Shown piece by piece: positions 16,185 through 26,308 of a stretch of DNA of 48,332 bases. The stretch is from the NCBI GenBank assembly GCA_018240785.1, contig JAFEFC010000047.1, positions 1 to 48,332 of the forward strand, written 5' to 3'. The position numbers and the translations under genes are program-made. Within the stretch, counting starts at the first letter, position 1. The number at the start of each line of letters is the position of its first letter. Source of the DNA: Pseudomonadota bacterium. Lineage in GTDB: Bacteria; Pseudomonadota; Gammaproteobacteria; Burkholderiales; Rhodocyclaceae. The notes beneath the pieces are model-generated. The model saw only the letters and a list, made by a program, of their open reading frames with translations, did no database searches and was not told the origin of the DNA.

Positions 16185-19100
16185 GCGATCCGCGCCACAC
16201 GCCTGGGCTGCAGCGGCGCGTGGATGTTGTGCTCCTTCTCCGGTTCCGGTGTGTGCTCGCGCTTCACTTCGGCCTCGTGGATCACGTGGCTGACTTCAGC
16301 CTTCACCTGACGTTCAACGCCTTCCCGCCCAAGCACGCTGCGTGTCGCCAGGTCATTGAAATCGGTGTGCGCCTTCATGTGCTCGAGGGCCGCCATCTGC
16401 AGGTCGCTGAGCAGAGCGCCTTTCAGCTCCGCCACCTGTTGGTCGGTGAGCTTCACGCCCTCAGACGCCCCTTCAGACGCCTTCTGCACGTCCTCCAGCG
16501 CTTTGGTGGCGCGAAGGTGCGCCCGGTAGCGCTGCGGCGTGATAGGGGGCAGCTCGGCGGGATAGGCATTCTCGCCCGGCGCGAAAATCGGCAGCAGCAC
16601 CTTGCCCCCCACGGCCTGTGCCGCTTCCTGGGCTTTCACCCGACCGGCATTGGTGCCCTGCGTGAGCTCCAGTTGCCGGTCGTCGTCCCCCAGGATGAGG
16701 ACCGGCTTGTCGGGAAACGTCTCGTGCAACGCCCGGGCGACCGCAGCCAGGTTCCCCGAGTCGAAGGCGGCGACCGTCGCAAAGCCCAGCACCTCGGCGT
16801 TGGTGGCCGCCGTCGCGTACCCTTCGGAGATGACGAGCGCCGGGGCCCGGGCGAGTGCCTCCAGCCCACCGACCGGATGAAAGCACCCGTCCTTGCGGCT
16901 GTCCTTCGCAAAACGCTTGGTGCCATCTTCCTGGATGTACTGCATCGTCCACTGCTTGCCATGCACATCGAAGGCGGGGATGCAGGTGGTCTTCCCCCCC
17001 TTGTCGGTGAAGACCCCGGCGTGGACCTGGATTCCCTTGTTCCGGATATACGGGGTCGGCGCCACGACCGGCAGCAGATCGGCCAGCTGCTTCACCACGC
17101 GCTGCGCGGCCGCTTCGTGCACGCGGTCCTGCTCGCGGGCGCGGGCGGCGAGCTTGCCCGCCGCCTCGGCCGCCCACCGTGCCTTCTCCTGGGCGTCGAG
17201 GACGTAGCCTTTCGACTTCCAGGTCATCGCGACCCCGGTGCGGTTGTTCTTGATGTAGCCGGCCGGGTGGCCGTCCAGGTGCGCGACATAGAACCCCGCC
17301 TGCTCACCCTTCCTGTCGCCCTCGACGCCGATCCGGTGCGTCCTGCCGTCCATGATCGGGTGATCGCCGCTCAGCTCGCACCCCACCGAGCGCAGCGCGT
17401 CCGCGAACTCGTCGCGCGGGCTCATCGCCGGCGCCTGCTGTGCCGGCACGTTGTCGGGCAACCAGCGCTGCAGCCGCTCCATGTCGGCCTTCGGGCCCGC
17501 ATACCAGGAGCGGGCGGCCTTGTCCCACGCGGCGCCGGCGGCCTTCGCGGCGGCCCGCTCACCGTAGGGCACGGCGAGGTAGATGCGCTCCGGGCCGGCC
17601 TGGTGGCCAGCTTGGGGGCCCTGGCGGGTGTCTGCGGCCGCTTGGGTCCACCGGGCAAAGGGCACCACATCGACCCCTGAGGGCACGTACCACGCCTGTT
17701 CCTGGCGGTCCCAGCGTGCCCCGAGCGCCTTGGCCTCGTCCTTTTCCTTATACGGAACCTGGAGGTAGGTCCGCCCGTCCCGCGCAGGGCGATCGGCCGC
17801 CAGCGGCTGCCGCGCGTCCTGCCCGGCGTTGTGTTCTTGCCAATCCGACGCGACAAGCGTCGCATCCAGCGCCGCCGCCTTGCGCGCCTCTTCGGCCGCC
17901 CGGATGTCCTCGTCCGTGCGGTTCGGATCGCGCCGGATGCGATCCTCGTGCGCACGCGCCAGGATGGCTGCCCGCTCCTGCTCGTCGTCGCTCGAATGAG
18001 CGGCGATCACGGTCAGCCGGAACGCCAGATGCTCGGCCTGCCGGGCGCTTCCGAAGTCCTGCACGAACGCGAGACGCCCATCCTCGCGCTGGGCGTAGAC
18101 GCTCCAGAGCCGGGGCGCCACCCCCAGATCAGCCGCGGCCACGACGTGGGTGGCACCATTGAACGCGACCTCGGCACTCGCCTGCACGACGACATGGCCG
18201 TTCCAGTCGTGCGGCAAGGCAATGTCGAAGGCGTCACGCGCCGCGCGATCGAACGCCGCGCGATCGCCGGCCCTGCGCGCCTCGCCCACCTTGGCTTCCT
18301 CGCGGAGCTGCTCGAGCGGCTCGATCGCCGCCCCGATCTTCGCGTCCAGGGCATCGGGATCCTGCGGCAACGCATGCCGTGTCCAGAACGCGTTCTGCGT
18401 GTTGAGCGGCTGCATCGCCTCGAGGATCTCGGCAACACGCTCGATCTGGGCGAAGTTCGCGGTCTCGAGCGCAGCGACGAGCGTGCCACGCTCGAGATGG
18501 CGCACGATCCAGGCCTCGGCGCCGGGCCGGGACACCGGTGTGTCGCCGGCCCGGGATGCGAGCAGGTCATCGGGGAGTATGGTGGGGGGCCGGACAGGGG
18601 AGGGCATCGTCGTCTCCTGTTCATGCGTCGGGAGATATTGCGCAACCAGATCGGGGTAGTGGGCGAGCACCGCCGGCGGCGGCAAGACTGGGGGGAACCC
18701 GATGCCGGCGGCGTCGGGCGTGTTCAGAAACAGGGCGTTATTGACCGCGCCACGATGCACGTCGGCCACCGCCGCCTTGGCGCTGGGCGCATCCGAAAAC
18801 GCGGCGTAGCGTACGCCCAGCGTCACGCTCCACCGTCGGCCGTGATCGATCAGTTGTTCAATCGTGGCCTCGGCGGCGAACTCGTCGGGAGTCATTTCAT
18901 GGGGCGGGCGTTGATCGGCCTGCGGCTGTGGCACGCCCTGTTCGAGCACCTGCTGCTGCTCGAAGGCCAGCACATAGTCCTTGATCTTCTCGGCCTCGGC
19001 CGCCGCCCGGAAGATCTCCAGCGGATCGTCGCGCAGCGCCTTGATCCACGAACCGACGTAGGCAGCGTGCTGCCCAGGATCGTGCCCGATGCCCAGCTCG

Positions 19101-22100
19101 TCGCCGAGGATCATGGATGCGATTTCCGCACGCAGCTCTTCCTTGGCATACCCTTCGCTTCCAAACGGATTGAGGATGTCGCGATTCAGGCGGGACGCAT
19201 GTCCAGTCCAGTGGCCCAGCTCGTGTAGTGCGATGGCGTAATAGCTCGAAGCACTCGGAAACTGTCCCTTGTCCGGCAGCTGGATGGTGTCAGTCGCTGG
19301 CTGGTAATAGGCTCGGTCCTGACGGCCGTGCGCGATCTCCGCGCCGGAGCCTCGCAGGATGCGTTCTGCCCGCTCAACCGGATTCCAGGTCCTGGGCGGC
19401 CGTTCGAGTGGCGGCAGGCCGTCGATCTGTTCTGCGTTGAAGACCGTGGCGAAGAACACCCGCGGCCGTTCCAAACGAACGGTCACCGTCTGCACGCGAC
19501 CCTCCGCGTCGCGGGCCGGCACCCCGTTTTCATCGCGCTTCGGTTGCTCTTCCTCAAACTTCCAGAATTGGATGGGCGTGCCTTTTTCACCCTTCCGAAC
19601 CTGAGCGCCGACCGCCGCGGCCTGCTTGTAAGTCATCCACCGCTGATCCGTGCGACCCTGCGCGAGCAGGTACACGGAGTTGATCCCACGGTAGCGCTTG
19701 CCGGTGGTGGGATTCATCGGGTAGTAGGAACCGGGAGGCGCAGCGTTCCAGGGCCTCTGCCAGGGAGCGGCGCCTTGTCTCAACTGTTCAATGAGCTTGT
19801 CGGCCACTTGCTCGGCATAAGATCGTTTCTCGGCCACAGTTTCCCCCTTGACTGAAGGTTCCGGTGAAGCGGGCGCCACGGGGCGTGGCGCTCCGCCTGG
19901 GAAGGGTTGCGCATCCAGCGCACCCGCTGCCGGGAGCCCCACGGCGTTGGCGGTGTCGTCTGGCGACGCGCCGCGCTGCGGGGTGTCGTGGAGATCGATG
20001 ACGGGCTTGGAGGCGGTGATGCGCTCGAAGGCCTGGAGGCCATTCGAGCCCGCGGGGAGAAACACCCGCTCGGCCCATTGGATCCGTTCGATAAAGGCGC
20101 CCTGGGTCGTGAGAAGACGTTGCTCCGCTGTGGTGATGTGGCCTTTCGCCTTGATCTCGATGCGGTCCTCTTTGTTGACGCGGGAAAGGGAGATTTCCCA
20201 GCCATTGGCCAGGATTGCGCGACGGCCGGCGCGGATCGCACTGACCACGTCGGCGCTCGACATCTGGGCAATCGGGGAGTCGAGGCCAAGGTTGCGCAGG
20301 GTCTGCCTGGCGGATTCGCGTCCCATACGCCGGCCGAGTAGCTGCTCGCCGTCGTCGGTTTGGAGTCGGTAGATCGTCGAGGAGCCCTCGACCCGGTCCC
20401 ATATCGGCAGGATGATGCCCACCAGCATGCGCTCCGTGGTGGTCCGCACCTTCGGGGCGGCAGCGAGCTGCGCATTCCACAGGCCCTGCGCTTCCGATTC
20501 GTCCACCTGACGCGTCAGGGTCACCCTTTGCATGGCGCCGCCAACGCGGCGATGCTCCCAGCCGCGGTGAATCACGTCAGCGTTGTCGATGTAGCGGTGG
20601 TGGTGCTTCTCGATCCCGTACATGACGCCCCGGCGGAGCGGGTTGCCCTCAGAATCCAGGCGGTCCCCGAGGTCGGCGAGGAAAAACACCTGCCCTTGGG
20701 TCTTGCCGTACTCCGCGACGTACCAGCCTCCCAGGTCGCCGCCCCTGCGGTTGCTTCGGGCAATGGCTGAAATCTCATCCCACGCCAGGTAGGCGATCGG
20801 ATTCGAGACATCCAGCTCCACGTAGCGGGTCTTCGCCCCTGTTCGGGCATCTTCGTAAGCGACGACGTCGCGGGACTTGCGGATACTCTGCGCCCGGAAC
20901 GTCTGGAGGCCTGCGTCAAACAGGCCCTTTTGCTTGGCATAGTCGACGGCTTCCACGAGGCGGCTTTCAAAGGCCTCGAAAACCGCGTTCTGCTGGTCCG
21001 TTTTGAGAGACAGCAGTCGGTTCAGAAACTGCGGGATGTCGGGGATCTTGCTTTCGCTGAACGCGCCGTTCTCGTCGACGAGGCTGAGCCCCATCTCCCG
21101 CGCGACCTTATGGAAGTCCAGCCCGGTGGTGTTTCGGTGAAGGTCGGTGAAGAAGTTCGCCAACGCCACCTTGGCGTATTCGCTTTCCAGGTTGTCGGCG
21201 GCGGTGAACATGCCCTGGCCGGTGGCCTGGCGCTGGCCGCGCGTCAGGGCGCCGAGTTGATCCAGGCGCCGGGCGATGGAGGAGACGAACCGCTTTTGCG
21301 CCTTGAGGTTGGTGGTCGGAAGAACGTAGTGCGGCTCAACGGCCTGGTTGGTCCGGTGGGTGCGTCCGAACCCCTGGACGGCCGCCGCGGCCTGCCACCC
21401 GGGCTGCAGGATGTAGTGGATCCGCCTGCGGGTGTTCTCGGCCGTGTTGTCGGCATGAAAGCTGTAGCCAGTCCCGCCGGCGCCGGAGAACACGAGGATG
21501 CGCTTCTTGTCCCGCTGGAAGAGGTCGGCATCCGTGCGCGAGGCATGTCGGCCGCGCTTCTCTTCTTCGACCGTGAGATTGCCCTCGGCGTCTCGGGTCT
21601 GGATGAAGCGGCGGTGGCGGCCGGTCACCTCGGCAACCTGGTCGGCACCGAAGGCGTTGACGATCGAATCGAGCGGGTTTTCCGGGACGCGGATGTGTTG
21701 AAGAGTGGAAAGCAACGCCTCCCGCATTGCGAGGGCTTGCCGGTCGAACACCGGCTTGCCCTCGGAATCCTTCACCGGCACATAGACCTTGTTACCGTTC
21801 TCGTCCGAAGACTCCTCGAAGGCCTCGACGGGAAAGCCGTTGCGGACGTAGTCCATCAACATCTGTCGGGGCGTGAAATCCAGCTCCTCCAGTGCCATGT
21901 CGTTCGCGGTCGCGTCGGCGATGATGCGTTCCTGGGCGGCCTCGTTGGTATTGACGAGCTGGATCACGGCGGCATGGCCGGCCTCGAGCTGATCGCGCAT
22001 GTGATCGATGACGGCGGGTGTCTGCATCGCCGTGACGATCTGATTGAAGAACCGCTGGTGCGCGCCCCAGAACTGCGCCATGGCCGCGCTCTTCGCACTG

Positions 22101-24646
22101 CCGTTGTTGCCGGCCTGAGTGATCTCCAGGGCCTGGTTGACGTTGTTGAGGACGACTTGCCACGCCCCTGCCAGTTCGTTGTAGATGTCCTCCTGCAGCG
22201 CCGTCAGGGTGTGCTCCAGACGCTCGTAGGTCACGCCGTCGAAGGACAAGGACCGGGCGATATACATGCCCAGGCCCTTCATGTCGCGGCTGATCAGCTC
22301 CATGGCGGCGATGCCTCCGGCGGAGACATTGCTGATGAAGGCGCTGACGTCTGCAAACGGCGTCCCTTCGCCCCACAAGCCCAGGCGATCGGCGTAGCTC
22401 AGATTGCTGACCTCGGTCGCGCCCGTGGCCGAGACATAGACCACCCGAGCGTCGGGCAGCTCGCGTTGGAGGTTGATGCCGGCAATGGCCTGCTGAGAAG
22501 GCTTGCGCGTACCGCGCTTGCCCTTGATGGCAACCGCATTGCCCATGCTGTGGGCCTCGTCGAAGGCAATCACGCCGTCGAAGTCCGGTCCCAGCCACGC
22601 TACGATCTGCTGCAGGCGGGTTTTCCCGCGCTGCTGCGCGGCGTCGGTTGCTTGCCGCCTCTCGCCGCCCCGCAGCGTCGAGTAGGTGGTGAAGAGGATG
22701 CCCTCGTTCTGGACGATGTCGTTGCCGGCCTTGGTCTTTCCCTGGAAGAAGAGGCGGTCGGGGTCGCCACCAATACTGGCAAAGTCGCGCTGGGCATCGA
22801 CGATCAACCCTTCATTGAAGGACACCCAGACGGCCTTCCGGCGGCCTTGCATCATGTTGTCCATGATGATTCCGGAGATCTCGCGCCCCTTTCCCACGCC
22901 GGTTCCGTCGCCGATGAAAAACCCCTTGCGGGAGCCGTTGGGGAGCACGTCGGAATGCGCCTGGCCGGCATAGACGATGGCTTCGAGCTGGGCCAGGGAA
23001 AGCTGCCCTTGGCGGATGAGTCGGTCAGGCAGGACAGGCGAGTAGGTCGGGAGCGGGGGCTCGACGGCCGCCATAGCGGCCGACTGGACCAGCTTACCCG
23101 GGTGGGGGTGGGCGTCCGGGATGGTCAGGCGCTGGGGTGCGTAGGTGGCGAAAACCGAATCCGTGAACTCCGCGGCTGCGCCCTCAGCGGCGCTTACCGT
23201 GACGCGGGTGGCGTCCTCGCCGTCAGCGAGGCGACCAGTTCCTCCAGTATCGTCGCCGCCGCTTCTTCGATCGTTGGCGGCAATATGATCTCGAAGCTCA
23301 CCCCCGGCTCCGACTCCGTCATCAGAGACATCGCCAGGTCCGGATCTGCCTGGAGCTTGGCGATCAGCAGCAGTGGTTCCGGTAGGGTCGGAATCTCGAT
23401 CTGGCCCCGTTCGATGGCGCTCCGGACCAGGACCAAGGCGGCCAGTTCGTCGTTCGGGGCGAAGGGGATCCGAGAGTCCTTGAGGATCGCGGCGGCCTGC
23501 TGGTTCAACGACGTGAGGTTGTGGAACGCGTATCGGTTGGCGGTCATTTCGGATGGACTCCAGGAGGGCGGGCAGTTCCGCAATGACATTGACGCGGCCG
23601 GTCATGACCGGCTGCGTGGTCGGCCCCGTCTTGTCGATGACGATGAGCTGGTTGTCGAAGGTCGTGCCGTACTTCGCATACTCACGACCGTCGATACCGA
23701 CGTTAGCCCGCACCGAGTATTGGTTCGCGATGTCTCGCCACCAGGCGGAGAACGCGGGCCGCTCCGCGGCCATCCCGTTTCCAGCGACGGCGACCAGGCG
23801 CCCACCCTCGGCCAGACGCTTCAGGGCCTGCTCGATGTGGCGGGCGCCATTGGAGGTGGCACGCTGACCTTGCACGCGGCCAGCTGTGGAGGAAAACGGC
23901 GGATTCATCACGACGACGGTCGGGACGATGCCTGCGGGCAAGAGGTTGTCGAGTTGCTCGGCGTTCTCGCGGTAAAGCGTTGCGTCGGGAAAGATCTGTG
24001 CGAGCAAGGTATGCCGTCGCGGCGACAGCTCGTTCAGAACAAGATCGGCGCCGGCGATGCGCGACCAGACGGCCAAGTCACCGGTCCCCGCCGACGGCTC
24101 CAGAACCCGGTCTGCGGCCGTCACATTCGCAACCCAATTGGCGAGAAATGCGACGACCGGTGGGGTGCTGAACTGCTGAAACTCGTCCATCTCCGGATCG
24201 CGCCGGGTCTGGGCCGGGAGCCGCTGCATGCGCGCGGCCAGTTCCATGACTTTACGCGTCGCCCAGTCCGCGCCCTGTCCCGACCATGCTGCGGTCTCGG
24301 TCGCCATCAGGTGCAGGTTGAAGGCGGCCTCCATGGCATCGTAGGCGTCCTTGGACAGATACGTTCCAGCGGCCTGCGTGCCCCCGAAAGCCTCGTTGGC
24401 GGCCTCGAACAGGAAACCACTGGTGATCTCACCGTCCGCGGCAAGCTTGGCGGCGAGGCGCGCGGCCAGCAGATGGCGCGCTACGTCAGGCAGGCGCGTC
24501 GCGGGCTCCTCCTGCGCGGCAGGAGAGGGCGGGGGGCCCGGCGATAACGCCTGATCAGGCAGCGCGGGCGTCACGGGCTGCGGGGCCACGAGCCAATCAT
24601 CGAAGAGATTGAATTGGGAAGGGGTGGACGGCGGGCGTTTTTTCAT
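16181..24646 (-). CDS. Giant methylase-helicase-ArdC-primase fusion at the traC position
   Basis: 2821 residues. Domains in order: an N-6 DNA methylase (EPSAGTGDL near 184, NPPF near 249); a P/R/G-rich linker (about 355-490); a Strawberry-notch-type helicase like phage P1 DarB ([12 protein letters not shown] near 580, FDEAH near 695, [30 protein letters not shown] near 1095); an ArdC ssDNA-binding domain (APWQRPWN near 1630) with its zincin HELGHWTGH near 1807; two DUF5710-like modules ([18 protein letters not shown] near 2292; [18 protein letters not shown] near 2355); and a C-terminal TOPRIM primase region with EGYATA near 2607, the motif of RP4 TraC. RP4 order places traC here. RP4 TraC and the related ArdC are reported to enter the recipient with the DNA, and DarB is injected with P1 DNA. 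Inference: a transferred protein that primes and shields incoming DNA. It overlaps the previous gene by ATGA. Confidence 0.9.
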   Translation of the reverse strand: MKKRPPSTPSQFNLFDDWLVAPQPVTPALPDQALSPGPPPSPAAQEEPATRLPDVARHLLAARLAAKLAADGEITSGFLFEAANEAFGGTQAAGTYLSKDAYDAMEAAFNLHLMATETAAWSGQGADWATRKVMELAARMQRLPAQTRRDPEMDEFQQFSTPPVVAFLANWVANVTAADRVLEPSAGTGDLAVWSRIAGADLVLNELSPRRHTLLAQIFPDATLYRENAEQLDNLLPAGIVPTVVVMNPPFSSTAGRVQGQRATSNGARHIEQALKRLAEGGRLVAVAGNGMAAERPAFSAWWRDIANQYSVRANVGIDGREYAKYGTTFDNQLIVIDKTGPTTQPVMTGRVNVIAELPALLESIRNDRQPIRVPQPHVVEPAGRRDPQGLSDPLRPERRTGRLGPGPERHRTGPDRDSDPTGTTAADRQAPGRSGPGDVSDDGVGAGGELRDHIAANDRRSGGDDTGGTGRLADGEDATRVTVSAAEGAAAEFTDSVFATYAPQRLTIPDAHPHPGKLVQSAAMAAVEPPLPTYSPVLPDRLIRQGQLSLAQLEAIVYAGQAHSDVLPNGSRKGFFIGDGTGVGKGREISGIIMDNMMQGRRKAVWVSFNEGLIVDAQRDFASIGGDPDRLFFQGKTKAGNDIVQNEGILFTTYSTLRGGERRQATDAAQQRGKTRLQQIVAWLGPDFDGVIAFDEAHSMGNAVAIKGKRGTRKPSQQAIAGINLQRELPDARVVYVSATGATEVSNLSYADRLGLWGEGTPFADVSAFISNVSAGGIAAMELISRDMKGLGMYIARSLSFDGVTYERLEHTLTALQEDIYNELAGAWQVVLNNVNQALEITQAGNNGSAKSAAMAQFWGAHQRFFNQIVTAMQTPAVIDHMRDQLEAGHAAVIQLVNTNEAAQERIIADATANDMALEELDFTPRQMLMDYVRNGFPVEAFEESSDENGNKVYVPVKDSEGKPVFDRQALAMREALLSTLQHIRVPENPLDSIVNAFGADQVAEVTGRHRRFIQTRDAEGNLTVEEEKRGRHASRTDADLFQRDKKRILVFSGAGGTGYSFHADNTAENTRRRIHYILQPGWQAAAAVQGFGRTHRTNQAVEPHYVLPTTNLKAQKRFVSSIARRLDQLGALTRGQRQATGQGMFTAADNLESEYAKVALANFFTDLHRNTTGLDFHKVAREMGLSLVDENGAFSESKIPDIPQFLNRLLSLKTDQQNAVFEAFESRLVEAVDYAKQKGLFDAGLQTFRAQSIRKSRDVVAYEDARTGAKTRYVELDVSNPIAYLAWDEISAIARSNRRGGDLGGWYVAEYGKTQGQVFFLADLGDRLDSEGNPLRRGVMYGIEKHHHRYIDNADVIHRGWEHRRVGGAMQRVTLTRQVDESEAQGLWNAQLAAAPKVRTTTERMLVGIILPIWDRVEGSSTIYRLQTDDGEQLLGRRMGRESARQTLRNLGLDSPIAQMSSADVVSAIRAGRRAILANGWEISLSRVNKEDRIEIKAKGHITTAEQRLLTTQGAFIERIQWAERVFLPAGSNGLQAFERITASKPVIDLHDTPQRGASPDDTANAVGLPAAGALDAQPFPGGAPRPVAPASPEPSVKGETVAEKRSYAEQVADKLIEQLRQGAAPWQRPWNAAPPGSYYPMNPTTGKRYRGINSVYLLAQGRTDQRWMTYKQAAAVGAQVRKGEKGTPIQFWKFEEEQPKRDENGVPARDAEGRVQTVTVRLERPRVFFATVFNAEQIDGLPPLERPPRTWNPVERAERILRGSGAEIAHGRQDRAYYQPATDTIQLPDKGQFPSASSYYAIALHELGHWTGHASRLNRDILNPFGSEGYAKEELRAEIASMILGDELGIGHDPGQHAAYVGSWIKALRDDPLEIFRAAAEAEKIKDYVLAFEQQQVLEQGVPQPQADQRPPHEMTPDEFAAEATIEQLIDHGRRWSVTLGVRYAAFSDAPSAKAAVADVHRGAVNNALFLNTPDAAGIGFPPVLPPPAVLAHYPDLVAQYLPTHEQETTMPSPVRPPTILPDDLLASRAGDTPVSRPGAEAWIVRHLERGTLVAALETANFAQIERVAEILEAMQPLNTQNAFWTRHALPQDPDALDAKIGAAIEPLEQLREEAKVGEARRAGDRAAFDRAARDAFDIALPHDWNGHVVVQASAEVAFNGATHVVAAADLGVAPRLWSVYAQREDGRLAFVQDFGSARQAEHLAFRLTVIAAHSSDDEQERAAILARAHEDRIRRDPNRTDEDIRAAEEARKAAALDATLVASDWQEHNAGQDARQPLAADRPARDGRTYLQVPYKEKDEAKALGARWDRQEQAWYVPSGVDVVPFARWTQAAADTRQGPQAGHQAGPERIYLAVPYGERAAAKAAGAAWDKAARSWYAGPKADMERLQRWLPDNVPAQQAPAMSPRDEFADALRSVGCELSGDHPIMDGRTHRIGVEGDRKGEQAGFYVAHLDGHPAGYIKNNRTGVAMTWKSKGYVLDAQEKARWAAEAAGKLAARAREQDRVHEAAAQRVVKQLADLLPVVAPTPYIRNKGIQVHAGVFTDKGGKTTCIPAFDVHGKQWTMQYIQEDGTKRFAKDSRKDGCFHPVGGLEALARAPALVISEGYATAATNAEVLGFATVAAFDSGNLAAVARALHETFPDKPVLILGDDDRQLELTQGTNAGRVKAQEAAQAVGGKVLLPIFAPGENAYPAELPPITPQRYRAHLRATKALEDVQKASEGASEGVKLTDQQVAELKGALLSDLQMAALEHMKAHTDFNDLATRSVLGREGVERQVKAEVSHVIHEAEVKREHTPEPEKEHNIHAPLQPRRVARIA
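23194..23547 (-). CDS. Nested alternative-frame ORF inside the traC-like linker
   Basis: In another frame within the linker of the giant gene, a 117-residue frame starts at ATG 23547 ([17 protein letters not shown]) with GGAG 10 bases upstream. Its sequence is far more protein-like than the frame it overlaps: [20 protein letters not shown] and [17 protein letters not shown], with balanced Leu, Ile and Glu. The main frame here is Pro/Arg/Gly/Asp-rich. Either a small gene is nested as traH is in traI, or the main frame was shifted in by compensating indels. I recognise no family. Confidence 0.45.
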   Translation of the reverse strand: MTANRYAFHNLTSLNQQAAAILKDSRIPFAPNDELAALVLVRSAIERGQIEIPTLPEPLLLIAKLQADPDLAMSLMTESEPGVSFEIILPPTIEEAAATILEELVASLTARTPPASR

Positions 24647-24897
24647 GGACGTCGTCCCTTACCGTCCTCCCGATTGGCTGGCGTCGCGGCGCCCGGTAGA
24701 TCAACGCTGCTTTCGCGCGCATCCTCTTCGCTTAAGGCGTCCTCGGGAAACGCACCAGCCCGCTCGGCCTCCTCGGGGCTGAACTCCACTTCATAGCCGG
24801 GGCATGTCGCGTCGACCAGTTTTTCGTGGACCGTATCCTCTGCGCTCGTCGGTTCGGCTTGGATCGGGTCTTCGTCATAGTTCTCGGGCATGGTCAC
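24643..24897 (-). CDS. Small acidic protein at the traD position
   Basis: An 84-residue, strongly acidic protein ([40 protein letters not shown]) with no recognised motif. It overlaps the genes on both sides by ATGA, so it belongs to the same transcript. In RP4 the small gene traD stands between traE and traC; I use that only as a positional comparison because sequence similarity cannot be judged. It may act as a chaperone or DNA mimic for its large neighbour, which is conjecture. Confidence 0.65.
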   Translation of the reverse strand: MTMPENYDEDPIQAEPTSAEDTVHEKLVDATCPGYEVEFSPEEAERAGAFPEDALSEEDARESSVDLPGAATPANREDGKGRRP

Positions 24898-25661
24898 TGC
24901 TCCTCGCTCGTTTCACGAACGCCGCTGTCGCCCGGGCGTCCTTTCAGTTTCGGCTTCTTGGGCTCGTGCTTGTATTCAGCGCCAAGGCGGCGCTCGGAAT
25001 CGATGCCTGCCTGATCTTCCTGCCCCCGCCAGAAAGCGAGGAAGGTGTCGCCGGCATGCGGGCGCTCGGCCCGGAGGGTGTGATTCGGCACGGACTTGCG
25101 CTGCGCGCGCAGGGTGTAAGCCCGACGGAGGTTCATCCCGATGATCCGGTCGGCCCGCTGCCGCGCCCGCGCGGCATCGCCCCAGCCGAAACAGGTGCCG
25201 TTGTCCTTGAGGGCGGCCAGGCCACGCTTCACAGAAACGGCGTCCTGCGCGGACACCCGAGCGCGCCGCGCAGGCTTGTTGCTGCAAAAGTGCTCGAGGA
25301 CCTCATCGACCAGCAATCGGCCCTCGCGGTCGGGGTCGCCGGCATTGACGATCTCGCTGGCCTCCTCGAGCAGCTTGCCGATCATGGCGAGCTGCTTCCT
25401 GGCATCCTCCTTCAGCTGGAGAATCCAGTCAGCCGGGATGATGGGCAGCCCATCGACGCGCCAGACCTTCTTGCCGCTGTCGTGGCGGGGCACGTCGTCA
25501 AGGGTGTCGTCGTCGGGCTCGGTCTCTTCGAGCATGTGACCGAAGCACCAAGTCACCGTATCAGTGCCGCACGGGAGGAAGTCGTCGCCCGTTCCGGTCT
25601 GGCCCCGCTCGCCTGCAATGGCCTTTGCGACGGATGGTTTTTCAGCGATGAACAATCGCAT
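24894..25661 (-). CDS. Truncated topoisomerase III (TraE-like) TOPRIM domain
   Basis: 255 residues, against about 650-730 for TraE/TopB. The N-terminal TOPRIM domain is intact: [33 protein letters not shown] (Glu and DxD metal sites), and [16 protein letters not shown]. After that the usual GRVQTP region and the catalytic Tyr domain are absent. The remaining tail ([17 protein letters not shown]) resembles a later part of the TraE sequence, so an internal deletion followed by truncation is likely. It cannot be an active topoisomerase, but the TOPRIM core may still be made. It sits where RP4 has traE, 14 bases after traF, and overlaps the next gene by ATGA. Confidence 0.85.
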   Translation of the reverse strand: MRLFIAEKPSVAKAIAGERGQTGTGDDFLPCGTDTVTWCFGHMLEETEPDDDTLDDVPRHDSGKKVWRVDGLPIIPADWILQLKEDARKQLAMIGKLLEEASEIVNAGDPDREGRLLVDEVLEHFCSNKPARRARVSAQDAVSVKRGLAALKDNGTCFGWGDAARARQRADRIIGMNLRRAYTLRAQRKSVPNHTLRAERPHAGDTFLAFWRGQEDQAGIDSERRLGAEYKHEPKKPKLKGRPGDSGVRETSEEQ

Positions 25662-25675
25662 GGTTCTTGCCTCCC

Positions 25676-26308
25676 TTACCAGGTGATGAGCGGGGAAACG
25701 ACGGTCTGAATCTGCGAACGATGGAGGGGGCCGAAGTAGCGGCCATCGAACGATGTGCCACTCACGTCGGACATGAGCAGCAGTTCGGCGGCGCCGAGGG
25801 TGTAGCGGTCGGCCTGGAACCTCGGCAGCGGGCGCCCCCCGGCATCGACGGCCCTGGGGGCACTCAGGGGTAGCAACACACCATTGACGCGCACGCCCTC
25901 GTCGGATACGGCAACGTCATCATCTTGAGCGGCCAGAACGCGCTTCATCATGTAGCCGTAGCCGCCCGGGCAGAAGCCGGCGCCGATGTAGCCGCGCGCG
26001 CGCGCTTCGTGAAAGACCTGGGCCTGCGGCGGGCAGAACAGGACATAGGTGCCTTTCTCCACCGCCGCGCTGCTCGCCCAGTACAGACCGACCGGAATGC
26101 TTCGGGTGGTGTTGATGCGCGCGCCGGCTGCAAAGGCCAGCGCCGCACCGACCATGCCGGCAGCGCCCGCCAGCGCCACCGCTGCGGTGATCCTCTCGAA
26201 GCGACGATTCATGCGCCGATCCTCGGCCGGCCGACGACACCGTGACGGCGCGGGTCGCTCGGGGCGCCGCGCGCTCGCCATTCGCGCCAGGATCAGCCGC
26301 GTGCTCAT
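25676..26308 (-). CDS. traF: Conjugal transfer peptidase TraF (S26)
   Basis: 210 residues from ATG 26308, which overlaps the traG stop as ATGA. TraF of RP4 is a signal-peptidase-like enzyme that cleaves and cyclises the pilin TrbC in the inner membrane. A membrane helix (about 41-62) is followed by the S26 motif TTRSIPVG with nucleophile Ser70 and MMKRVLA with the general base Lys122, then GTSFDGRYFGP. All elements are intact. The frame is open further upstream, but that is coding sequence of traG in another frame. Its pilin substrate gene is not in this window. Confidence 0.92.
   Translation of the reverse strand: MSTRLILARMASARRPERPAPSRCRRPAEDRRMNRRFERITAAVALAGAAGMVGAALAFAAGARINTTRSIPVGLYWASSAAVEKGTYVLFCPPQAQVFHEARARGYIGAGFCPGGYGYMMKRVLAAQDDDVAVSDEGVRVNGVLLPLSAPRAVDAGGRPLPRFQADRYTLGAAELLLMSDVSGTSFDGRYFGPLHRSQIQTVVSPLITW

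Noticed and set aside
16220-19228. Plus-strand open frames over the 3' half of the traC-like gene
   Set aside because: Shadows of the TOPRIM, DUF5710 and ArdC modules on the other strand.
20930-24547. A 1205-codon open frame on the plus strand
   Set aside because: It is the antisense of the traC-like gene. The minus strand carries clear methylase and helicase motifs; the plus frame shows none.
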